5,101 nucleotides of DNA, from the NCBI GenBank assembly GCA_913773715.1, contig CAJYHD010000021.1, positions 1 to 5,101 of the forward strand, in the 5' to 3' direction. Each line of letters opens with the position of its first letter. Within the stretch, counting starts at the first letter, position 1. Positions 1-4,984 of this stretch are shown one piece after another. This DNA comes from an uncultured Sphingobium sp. (GTDB taxonomy: Bacteria > Pseudomonadota > Alphaproteobacteria > Sphingomonadales > Sphingomonadaceae). A program made the translations under genes and the position numbers. The notes beneath the pieces were generated by a model. It ran no database searches and was not told the DNA's origin. It was given only the letters and a program-made list of their open reading frames with translations.

Positions 1-395
1 CAGATCACCGAGCGGTCGAGCAGCAGCAGGTTGGGGATGATCGTGCCGACACCCTTGCCCGAGCGGGTGGGTGCCATCGTCAGCAGATGGGCCGGGCCGT
101 CATACCGCAGGAGCTTGTTGTTACGACCCGATCGGCCGATGACGAGATCGCCCGAGCTTTCCAGCTTCGCCAGGTCGCGGCGATCGCCGAAGCGGGCCGA
201 ACCCATCAGCGTGTTGCGAGCCTGCCCACGGCGATTGAACTTCCAGATACCGAACAGGACCAGGCCGGTGAGCAGGAACGGCACGTCGGTTGCGATCTCG
301 CCGACACCGAAGATGCCCTTGAGCCAGCTATTGCTCGCCATCAGGACGACGAAGCCGATCAGCAATGCCCAGAGCGGGCCGATCCGCGCCGGCAT
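1..395 (-). CDS. traG: TraG, VirD4-family type IV coupling protein (N-terminal part, runs off left edge)
   Basis: Inner-membrane coupling ATPase that links the relaxosome to the type IV secretion channel and drives DNA transfer. Only the first 131 codons are present. Residues about 5-25 (IGPLWALLIGFVVLMASNSW) and 39-51 (around FLLTGLVLFGIW) form two hydrophobic membrane segments, the usual VirD4/TraG N-terminal anchor. A basic loop follows, with GSARFGD about 65-71 and LESSGDLVIGR about 77-87. The Walker A P-loop then reads APTRSGKGVGTIIPNLL near residues 108-124; PTRSGKG is the classic TraG/VirD4 form. The ATG at 395 shares its A with the TGA of the upstream gene (TGATG). The bases before it form no good Shine-Dalgarno, so translation is probably coupled to that gene. 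Walker B and the all-alpha domain lie outside the window. The family call is firm; the exact subfamily is not tested. Confidence 0.93.
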   Translation of the reverse strand, partial: MPARIGPLWALLIGFVVLMASNSWLKGIFGVGEIATDVPFLLTGLVLFGIWKFNRRGQARNTLMGSARFGDRRDLAKLESSGDLVIGRSGRNNKLLRYDGPAHLLTMAPTRSGKGVGTIIPNLLLLDRSVI

Positions 396-679
396 CAGCG
401 GCTCGCGCCGGCGGGAGTGATCGCCAGCGCCGGATCGGCATCAGGATGGCCGAGCAGCCTGAGAAGGATTTGCGTGGCGAGGGCAGGGGGCACGCGTTCG
501 TCGCGCATCATGTCGAACAGCGCGTCATCCTCGGGCGTCAGGGCCATGCCTTCGATCGTGAGGTTGGCGCGAGCGTCCTCGTCGTCCTCGCGCCACATCG
601 TGTCCTCGGCCGGGCTGCCACGCACATAGTCGAGCGCACGGACTTCGCTTCGCAGCGTGTCGAGGTCGATCGTCATCAT
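395..679 (-). CDS. Small acidic protein with VbhA-antitoxin-like motif, between traD and traG
   Basis: A 94-residue acidic protein. Its start overlaps the traD stop (ATGA at 679-676) and its stop overlaps the traG start, so it is cotranscribed and probably translationally coupled. GGGAGACGAGGGA upstream of the ATG is a good ribosome site; a second ATG at 676 is also possible. The central stretch DARANLTIEGMALTPED (35-51) resembles the VbhA antitoxin domain of Fic toxins, where an (S/T)xxxE(G/N) helix blocks the Fic ATP site. Here the E-G pair is E43-G44, but the position four before the Glu is Asn39, not Ser/Thr. The second half (VPPALATQILLRLLG, 63-77) is predicted helical. No Fic toxin is visible in the window. 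Seen: the motif and operon position. Inferred: a VbhA relation. It could instead be an unrelated Dtr accessory protein. The gene itself is well supported; the family is moderate. Confidence 0.8.
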   Translation of the reverse strand: MMTIDLDTLRSEVRALDYVRGSPAEDTMWREDDEDARANLTIEGMALTPEDDALFDMMRDERVPPALATQILLRLLGHPDADPALAITPAGASR

Positions 680-975
680 TCCCTCGTCTCCCGGTCAGCT
701 TCTTCCGCGTCGAACGCCCGCCGGCCGCGGCGCTTCCACAATGCCAGCGTGTCGTCACCAGCCTCGCTTCTGGCCTTACCGACCAACTCCAGCAGCGCAC
801 CGTAGATCGTCGCGCGATCATCGTCGGCGAGATCGACCAGCCCGGCCTTCTGGACGAGGCCGCCCAGCTCTATCAGGTGGCGGGTGCGTTCGCGGCGTTG
901 CACGACCCAGCCCCTGCTATCCGTTCGCCGCTGACCCGCTTCCGTCCGCAGCGTCGCCGCGCGGTTCAGTCGCAT
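676..975 (-). CDS. traD: Conjugal transfer protein TraD (small relaxosome accessory)
   Basis: Small basic protein of the Ti-type TraD family, a relaxosome accessory of unclear biochemical role encoded beside oriT with traC and traG. The family core is RTRHLIELGGLVQKAGLVDL (about residues 30-49 from this start), followed by DDDRATIYGALLEL and a C-terminal LWKRRGRRAF block. Start: ATG at 975 has GGAG seven bases upstream and gives 99 aa, but overlaps traC by 59 nt. The alternative is GTG at 903, just after the traC stop, with AGGGG seven bases upstream. It would give 75 aa, closer to the usual TraD length of about 70, and my recollection of relatives starting near the W-x-V-x-R-R block favours it. 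The stop overlaps the next start in ATGA. The core also lines up with TraC (see findings). The gene is secure; the start is uncertain. Confidence 0.85.
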   Translation of the reverse strand: MRLNRAATLRTEAGQRRTDSRGWVVQRRERTRHLIELGGLVQKAGLVDLADDDRATIYGALLELVGKARSEAGDDTLALWKRRGRRAFDAEEADRETRE

Positions 976-1246
976 TGCCCGCTCCGTCGATTGCAGCAGC
1001 GCCGCTACCTTTCCGCCCGCGCCGTTGAAAGAAGGCCGCGCCCTTCGCGCGCCATGCCTCCTTCGCGCTCGCATCCTTCGATCCGATCGCGTCGAGCAGC
1101 ACGCCGGCAAGGGTTTCAGCATCGAGCGCATCGGCTCCGGTTGCGGTGACGAGCTGGCCGAGCTGTTCGACCCGCTTCGCCTTCAGCGCCCGGGCCTTAT
1201 CACCCAGCGCCTTCAGTTCGGCGTCATAGTCGCGAACTTTCCGCAT
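917..1246 (-). CDS. traC: Conjugal transfer protein TraC (relaxosome accessory, first gene of leftward tra operon)
   Basis: A 109-residue protein transcribed away from oriT, placed as traC is in Ti-type systems. Residues 1-30 (RDYDAELKALGDKARALKAKRVEQ) are charged and likely an amphipathic or coiled helix. The core LGQLVTATGADALDAETLAGVLL (about 30-52) matches the TraC family pattern, followed by KEAWRAKGAAFFQRRGRK (about 62-79). The last 30 residues are Gly/Ala/Ser-rich, low in complexity, and partly overlap traD in another frame. The ATG at 1246 is preceded by GGAAGGGTAAAGGCG, which contains two purine-rich ribosome-site candidates. The putative promoter at 1371-1399 would give an untranslated leader of roughly 115-120 nt. 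TraC/TraD naming varies between annotations; the family assignment comes from recalled sequence patterns. Confidence 0.87.
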   Translation of the reverse strand: MRKVRDYDAELKALGDKARALKAKRVEQLGQLVTATGADALDAETLAGVLLDAIGSKDASAKEAWRAKGAAFFQRRGRKGSGAAAIDGAGNATEPRGDAADGSGSAANG

Positions 1247-1249
1247 CGC

Positions 1250-1307
1250 CTTTACCCTTCCGCGTATCGGTCAGCAGCATCCTAGCACCCCGGCCACGTG
1301 GGTAAAG
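1250..1307. repeat. 8-bp inverted repeat and CCACGTGG palindrome upstream of traC
   Basis: CTTTACCC (1250-1257) is the exact reverse complement of GGGTAAAG (1300-1307). The left arm covers the traC ribosome-binding site (GGGTAAAGG on the minus strand), so in a traC leader the two arms could pair and hide it. The 8-bp palindrome CCACGTGG (1294-1301) abuts the right arm and could be an operator; the same octamer recurs at 4973-4980. Arm length is modest, so chance is possible. Confidence 0.35.
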
Positions 1308-1363
1308 CCGCAACCGCGTAGAAGAACCAACAAGTCAGTCAGGAGGAGCGAAGCGGATCGTGA

Positions 1364-1399
1364 TTGCGCGCTTATACATCGTTGCCGACGTGCGCTCAA
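1364..1399 (-). other. oriT: Probable origin of transfer (oriT) with nic-like core
   Basis: The plus strand at 1368-1386 reads GCGCGCTTATACATCGTTG. As I recall it, the Agrobacterium Ti oriT core is GCGCAATTATACGTCGCTG, agreeing at 15 of 19 positions and including TTATAC and TCG in register. Read on the minus strand, GTATAAGCGCGC also fits the RSF1010-type pattern TAAxxGCG followed by C. The nick would therefore be on the minus strand within about 1366-1371, by analogy. The core lies in nested imperfect dyads: TTGCGCGC (1364-1371) with GCGCTCAA (1392-1399), one mismatch; and ACATCG (1376-1381) with CGACGT (1386-1391), one mismatch, TTGC loop. Its position next to a MobA/MobL relaxase gene and between divergent tra operons strongly supports the call. 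The exact nick is inferred. Confidence 0.78.
1371..1399 (-). promoter_or_regulatory. Candidate sigma70 promoter for the traC-traD-traG operon, embedded in oriT
   Basis: On the minus strand TTGAGC (1399-1394) and TATAAG (1376-1371) are separated by exactly 17 bases (1393-1377). This gives 4/6 and 5/6 matches to the TTGACA/TATAAT consensus. Transcription would begin near 1364 and read into traC. The -10 hexamer is part of the nic-like core, so relaxosome binding could repress this promoter, as is known for RSF1010 mob promoters. Alphaproteobacterial promoters often deviate from consensus, so this remains a prediction. Confidence 0.5.
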
Positions 1400-1410
1400 A
1401 AGGGCATAAT
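1382..1410 (+). promoter_or_regulatory. Weak candidate promoter facing traA
   Basis: TTGCCG (1382-1387), a 17-base gap, then CATAAT (1405-1410): 4/6 and 5/6 to the sigma70 consensus. Its -10 hexamer overlaps the first traA ATG (1409), so transcription would start near 1417. That would leave only the ATG at 1421, on an almost leaderless message. This conflicts with the ribosome site upstream of 1409, so either the promoter is fortuitous or the start is 1421. Confidence 0.22.
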
Positions 1411-4400
1411 GGCAGTCGCGATGGCGATCTACCATTTCAGCGCCAAGGTCATCAGCCGTGCGAAAGGCTCCAGCGCGGTCGCATCGGCTGCGTATCGATC
1501 TGCGTCCGAGCTGCACGACGAGCGGCTGGGGCGTGCCCACGACTTCTCAAACAAGGCCGGCGTCATCCACTCCGAGGTGATGTTGCCGCAAGGCGCACCG
1601 GAGCGTCTAAGCGACCGCACCGTGTTGTGGAACGAGATCGAGGCAGGAGAGAAGCGCAAGGACGCGCAGCTGGCCCGCGAGGTGGAGTTCTCGATCCCGC
1701 GCGAGATGAACGAGAAGCAGGGCATCGCACTGGCGCGCGATTTCGTCGCCGAGCAGTTCGTGAAGCGCGGGATGGTCGCGGACCTCAACGTGCATTGGGA
1801 CAAGGCGAAGGACGGCAGCCCGAAGCCGCACGCGCACGTCATGTTGTCGATGCGCGACGTAGGACCGGAGGGATTCGGGCAGAAGAACCGCGACTGGAAC
1901 AGCGGGGAGTTGTTGCAGGCCTGGCGGGAGGCCTGGGCCGCCCATGTCAACGAGCGCATGGCCGAGCTGGGGCTTGAGGGTCGGATCGATCATCGCAGCC
2001 ATGCCGATCGGGGCATCGAGCTGGAGCCCCAGCACAAGATCGGCCCGGTGGGAATGCGCCGGCTGGAGCGCGGCGAGAATGCCGAGCGTGCTGACGATCA
2101 CCGGCGGATTGCGCGTGGGAACGGCGAGAAGATTGCGGCCGATCCGCGCATCGCGCTGGACGGCATCACGCGGCAACAATCGACCTTCACCACCCGCGAC
2201 CTCGCCGCGTTCGCGTTCCGGCATTCGGACGGCAAGGATCAGTTTGACCAAGTGATGACGGCGGTGCGCGCAAGCCCCGAGCTGGTGGCGCTGGGCAAGG
2301 ACGGGCGGGACCAGGAACGGTTCACCTCCCGCGACATGATCGCGACCGAGGCGCGGCTGGAAAAGGCCGGCGACGAACTGGCCCGGCGCGGCGATCATGG
2401 CGTGTCCGGCCGGCAGCGGACCGGTGCGCTGGAGGCGGCTGAGGGGCGGGGCCTGGTACTGTCGGGCGAGCAGCGCGATTCCTTCGACCACATCACCGGA
2501 CGCGACGGGCTGGCATCGGTCGTCGGCTATGCCGGCACCGGCAAGTCGGCGATGCTGGGCGTCGCGCGCGAGGCATGGGAGCGCGAGGGCTACCACGTGC
2601 GCGGGGCGGCGCTGTCCGGGATCGCGGCCGAGAACCTTGAGGGCGGATCGGGGATCGCGTCGCGCACGATCGCCAGCCTCGAGCATGGCTGGGCGCAGGG
2701 TCGTGACCAGCTCGGGCCGAAGGACGTGCTGGTGGTGGACGAGGCCGGGATGATCGGCACCCGCCAGATGGAGCGGGTGCTGTCTCATGCCCGTGACGCC
2801 GGGGCCAAGGTGGTGCTGGTGGGCGATTCCGAGCAGTTGCAGGCGATCGAGGCGGGCGCGGCGTTCCGGTCGATCACCGAGCGGCACGGCGCAGCCGAGA
2901 TCACCGAGATACGCCGGCAGCTCGAGGACTGGCAGAAGGAGGCGACACGGGCCTTCGCCACTGGCCGGACGGCCGAGGCGCTGGACGCCTATGCAGCGCA
3001 CGGCATGGTCCATGCAGCCGACACGCGCGGGGCGGCACGGGCCGAGCTGGTGGACCGCTGGGACCGGGATCGTCAGGCTGAGCCGGACAAGACCCGCATC
3101 ATGTTCACCCACACCAACGCCGAGGTGCGCGAACTCAATCAGGAGGCGCGCGAGCGGGTGCGGGCGAGCGGCGATCTGGGTGAGGACCGGACCGTCGCGG
3201 CCGATCGGGGCGAGCGTGACTTCGCGGCCGGGGACCGGATCATGTTCCTGCGTAACGAGCGGTCGCTGGGCGTGAAGAACGGCACACTCGGCACACTTGA
3301 GCGTATCGAGGACGGGTGGATGCGCGTCCGGTTGGACAGCGGGCGCAGCGTCGCCTTCGACCTCAAGGATTATGCCGCGATCGATCACGGCTATGCGGCG
3401 ACGTTCGGCAAATCGCAGGGCGTGTCCGTCGATCGCGGGCACGTGCTGGCGACGCCGGGCATGGACCGGCACAGCAGCTATGTCGGGATGACGCGGCATC
3501 GTGACAACGTGCAGCTCCATTACGGCCGCGATGACTTCGCCGATCAGGGCCGGCTGGCGCGCGTGCTGTCGCGCGACCGGTCGAAGGACATGGCCGGCGA
3601 CTATGCGCCGGAGCGGAGCGAGCAGGACCATGCCCGCGCCTTCGCCGACCGGCGCGAGATCCGGTTTCCGGAACTGGCGCGCCAGATGGTCGAGAAGGTT
3701 CGCGACAAGGCGCGAGGCATGTCCGCCGGATTCAGGCCGAAGTCCGACAGGGAGCAAGGGGGGTCGATTAACACCGGTGCCATGTCCGCCCTTGGCGACC
3801 GAAGCCGTGAAAGGGGTGCGATTAACACCGGTGGCAGATCGGCTCTGGGCAATCGGAACCCCGAAAGGGGTGCGATTAACACCGCCGCCTTGTCCTCGCA
3901 TGAGATGCAGCCCGGAGGGCAACGGCGTCCGACGCGTGAGGGAGTTGAGAAAACCTGGATAGCGGAACACGGCAGGGAACTGGCCGGTGTGCAGACACGC
4001 GCGCAGCGAGCTCAGGTGCGAGCCAGCGGTATGTACCAGCGCCATGAAACGGTCAGGGATGACCACGCCCGCAAACAGCCGCTGCCGCCCAGCGGGTTGT
4101 TTGCAGCGTTACGCCGGCCGTCCCACGAAGCGGCGCAGGCGAGTTGGGAGAAGACCGCGCGCGGGTTGCAGCAGCGCTCCACGCAGCTTGCCAAGCGGCT
4201 GGGCAAGCTCAAGGAATACCTAGGTCCCGTCACCGGGCAGCGGCGTCACAGAGGTGACGAGCTGGCGCGGGCCAGGGTCGAGCGCGCGCATCCGTACCTT
4301 ACCAAGCTCTACGATGCTGTCATACGCGAGCGCCGCGACGAGCGCATCCGCGTCCAAGAGCAGGAACGCGAGCGAATTAAACAGCGGGACAGGGATCGCG

Positions 4401-4429
4401 GTGGAGATGATCGGGGCAGAGGGCGATAA
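1409..4429 (+). CDS. traA: TraA, Ti-type conjugative relaxase-helicase (MobA/MobL + RecD-like helicase)
   Basis: About 1006-residue bifunctional relaxase that would nick oriT, bind the 5' end covalently and unwind the transferred strand. The N-terminal MobA/MobL domain (about 1-200) opens with MAIYHFSAKVISR. It has a candidate nucleophile Tyr29 (AAYRSAS) and the metal-binding histidines H129, H141 and H143 (NVHWDK...PHAHVM). After a linker typical of TraA (RIDHRSHADRGIELEPQ) comes a superfamily-1 helicase: Walker A GYAGTGKS 373-380, Walker B VVDEAGM with D444-E445, GDSEQLQ 472-478, GKSQG 667-671 and YVGMTR 691-696. Residues about 780-830 hold an 18-residue tandem repeat. The C-terminus is a basic, coiled, Arg/Asp-rich tail. 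Start ATG 1409 has AAAGGG just upstream; ATG 1421 is where many relatives begin. Length is close to the roughly 1100 aa of Ti TraA. All motifs are intact, so it is probably functional. Confidence 0.97.
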   Translation: MAVAMAIYHFSAKVISRAKGSSAVASAAYRSASELHDERLGRAHDFSNKAGVIHSEVMLPQGAPERLSDRTVLWNEIEAGEKRKDAQLAREVEFSIPREMNEKQGIALARDFVAEQFVKRGMVADLNVHWDKAKDGSPKPHAHVMLSMRDVGPEGFGQKNRDWNSGELLQAWREAWAAHVNERMAELGLEGRIDHRSHADRGIELEPQHKIGPVGMRRLERGENAERADDHRRIARGNGEKIAADPRIALDGITRQQSTFTTRDLAAFAFRHSDGKDQFDQVMTAVRASPELVALGKDGRDQERFTSRDMIATEARLEKAGDELARRGDHGVSGRQRTGALEAAEGRGLVLSGEQRDSFDHITGRDGLASVVGYAGTGKSAMLGVAREAWEREGYHVRGAALSGIAAENLEGGSGIASRTIASLEHGWAQGRDQLGPKDVLVVDEAGMIGTRQMERVLSHARDAGAKVVLVGDSEQLQAIEAGAAFRSITERHGAAEITEIRRQLEDWQKEATRAFATGRTAEALDAYAAHGMVHAADTRGAARAELVDRWDRDRQAEPDKTRIMFTHTNAEVRELNQEARERVRASGDLGEDRTVAADRGERDFAAGDRIMFLRNERSLGVKNGTLGTLERIEDGWMRVRLDSGRSVAFDLKDYAAIDHGYAATFGKSQGVSVDRGHVLATPGMDRHSSYVGMTRHRDNVQLHYGRDDFADQGRLARVLSRDRSKDMAGDYAPERSEQDHARAFADRREIRFPELARQMVEKVRDKARGMSAGFRPKSDREQGGSINTGAMSALGDRSRERGAINTGGRSALGNRNPERGAINTAALSSHEMQPGGQRRPTREGVEKTWIAEHGRELAGVQTRAQRAQVRASGMYQRHETVRDDHARKQPLPPSGLFAALRRPSHEAAQASWEKTARGLQQRSTQLAKRLGKLKEYLGPVTGQRRHRGDELARARVERAHPYLTKLYDAVIRERRDERIRVQEQERERIKQRDRDRGGDDRGRGR
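3756..3890 (+). repeat. 54-bp tandem repeat (about 2.4 copies) inside traA
   Basis: GATTAACACCG occurs at 3766-3776, 3820-3830 and 3874-3884, exactly 54 bp apart, each behind a G-rich run (GGGGTCG, GGGGTGCG, GGGGTGCG). Units 3766-3819 and 3820-3873 match at about 42 of 54 positions; the third copy decays after about 17 bp. The period is 18 codons, so the traA frame is kept and the protein carries INTGAMSALGDRSRERGA, then INTGGRSALGNRNPERGA, then INTAALSS. Copies 2 and 3 contain the small dyad GGTG-CGATTAA-CACC, and copies 1 and 2 contain the palindrome CACCGGTG. The repeat sits in the linker after the helicase motifs and before the C-terminal tail. Confidence 0.85.
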
Positions 4430-4539
4430 TGCGACCCCTCCGCTTTGAACTCTGGCTGCTATCAATCAGCTCTAAGAACTTGCGCGGCGATCGGCCGGGT
4501 AAGGTCCAAACTGTCCCTGAGCATCAGCCGGCCGCGTAG
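4429..4539 (+). CDS. Doubtful 36-codon ORF coupled to the traA stop
   Basis: An ATG at 4429 shares its A with the traA stop (TAATG), and GAGGG lies about seven bases upstream inside traA, so reinitiation is possible. The peptide starts MRPLRFELWLLSISSKNLRG and ends at TAG 4537-4539. It has no recognisable domain, no clear signal or membrane segment, and no family I know. The start signals are its only support; composition alone would not call it. Confidence 0.15.
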   Translation: MRPLRFELWLLSISSKNLRGDRPGKVQTVPEHQPAA

Positions 4540-4647
4540 CGCACCAGCACCTAGAACCACCACTGATCGCCCCGTTGCGGGATTTGGAACGCTGATCCGT
4601 GTCGTTGGCGGCCTCATCGGGACAGCAGCCTTCATGAACGATGGTTT

Positions 4648-4678
4648 GAGCCCACCAAGGTAGCAGCTTGGTGGGCTC
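4648..4678. terminator. Strong 12-bp hairpin, possible terminator downstream of traA
   Basis: GAGCCCACCAAG (4648-4659) pairs perfectly with CTTGGTGGGCTC (4667-4678) across the 7-base loop GTAGCAG. The stem is GC-rich and lies about 220 bp after the traA stop. Neither strand has a T-run after it, so it is not a canonical intrinsic terminator. It may still slow RNA polymerase, stabilise the 3' end of traA mRNA, or be a protein-binding dyad. Confidence 0.5.
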
Positions 4679-4766
4679 TGGTCGTGAGCGGCTTTCACGT
4701 AGCCTCAAACGATACAAGGGCGGGGCTGTTGCGCAAGGACGCGAAGCCTGGTGCAGCGCCTTTGCC

Positions 4767-4862
4767 TCGGTTTTCAAAAGCACGAACTACGTTGGCCGTT
4801 CCGGAGGTGGCGCCTTGCTGCCGATAGCGTATTCGCGGTGCATTCGTGCTTTTGAAAACCGA
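4767..4862. repeat. 96-bp inverted-repeat element 1 (20-bp perfect arms)
   Basis: The left arm TCGGTTTTCAAAAGCACGAA (4767-4786) is the exact reverse complement of 4843-4862; the spacer is 56 bp. Allowing one mismatch, pairing continues for three more positions outward (GCC/AGC side, 4764-4766 with 4863-4865). Both arms carry the 18-bp motif GGTYYTCRAAAGCACGAA, which recurs in element 2. There is no transposase ORF in the spacer and no obvious target duplication. Confidence 0.9.
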
Positions 4863-4870
4863 AGCTGGAG

Positions 4871-4965
4871 ATGGTCCTCGAAAGCACGAAGATTGGTAGG
4901 TCGACACGCCCGATGGCTAGTGACTCAGCCAAGAAATTCGCAATCTTCGTGCTTTCGAAGACCAT
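4871..4965. repeat. 95-bp inverted-repeat element 2 (25-bp arms, one mismatch)
   Basis: 4871-4895 (ATGGTCCTCGAAAGCACGAA, then GATTG) pairs with 4941-4965 at 24 of 25 positions; the mismatch is C4877 against A4959. The spacer is 45 bp and unrelated to that of element 1. The element starts eight bases after element 1 ends, is nearly the same length, and carries the same 18-bp motif in both arms in the same inverted arrangement. The arms are conserved while the spacers differ. Confidence 0.9.
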
Positions 4966-4968
4966 TGG

Positions 4969-4984
4969 TGTGCCACGTGGCACA
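4969..4984. promoter_or_regulatory. 16-bp perfect palindrome TGTGCCACGTGGCACA, tra-box-like operator candidate
   Basis: The sequence equals its own reverse complement over 16 bp, as expected for a homodimer operator. The outer five bases on each side (TGTGC...GCACA) equal those of the Agrobacterium TraR tra box as I recall it (TGTGCAGATCTGCACA) with the same overall length; the central six differ (CACGTG instead of AGATCT). A LuxR-family site is therefore possible but not shown. No gene start lies close to the right inside the window, so its target is unknown. Confidence 0.5.

Larger units (their letters stand above)
1247..1408. other. Divergent traC / traA intergenic region holding oriT and promoters
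   Basis: This gap separates the leftward traC-traD-(VbhA-like)-traG operon from the rightward traA gene. In Ti-type plasmids oriT occupies exactly this position. From left to right it holds the traC ribosome site, an 8-bp inverted repeat (1250-1257 with 1300-1307), a CCACGTGG palindrome (1294-1301), an AGGAGGAGCG purine tract (1341-1350) with no convincing start behind it, and the nic-like dyad and overlapping promoters at 1364-1410. No RNA gene is visible. Confidence 0.75.

Noticed and set aside
1364..1408. TTG at 1364 as the traA start, adding 15 residues
   Set aside because: It would translate the nic core itself, has no suitable ribosome site, and relatives begin at the MAIYHFSAKVIS block.
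1360..1977. GTG-started frame of 205 codons behind the AGGAGGAGCG tract
   Set aside because: It runs in another frame through the conserved MobA/MobL domain of traA and has an Arg/Gly-rich shadow composition. The 13-base spacing from the purine tract is poor.
1607..4066. Very long open frame (819 codons) on the minus strand opposite traA
   Set aside because: It is antisense to a relaxase-helicase with all motifs intact. The product has no recognisable domain and shows the Pro/His/Arg/Leu composition typical of GC-rich shadow frames.
4722..4738. GGGGCTGTTGCGCAAGG resembling an IS6-family terminal repeat (GGCTCTGTTGCAAA type)
   Set aside because: Only a partial match, no partner end and no transposase in the window.
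4767..4965. Interpretation as a CRISPR array or integron attC sites
   Set aside because: The repeats are inverted pairs, not regularly spaced direct repeats. The GTTRRRY/RYYYAAC core of attC and any cassette gene are absent.
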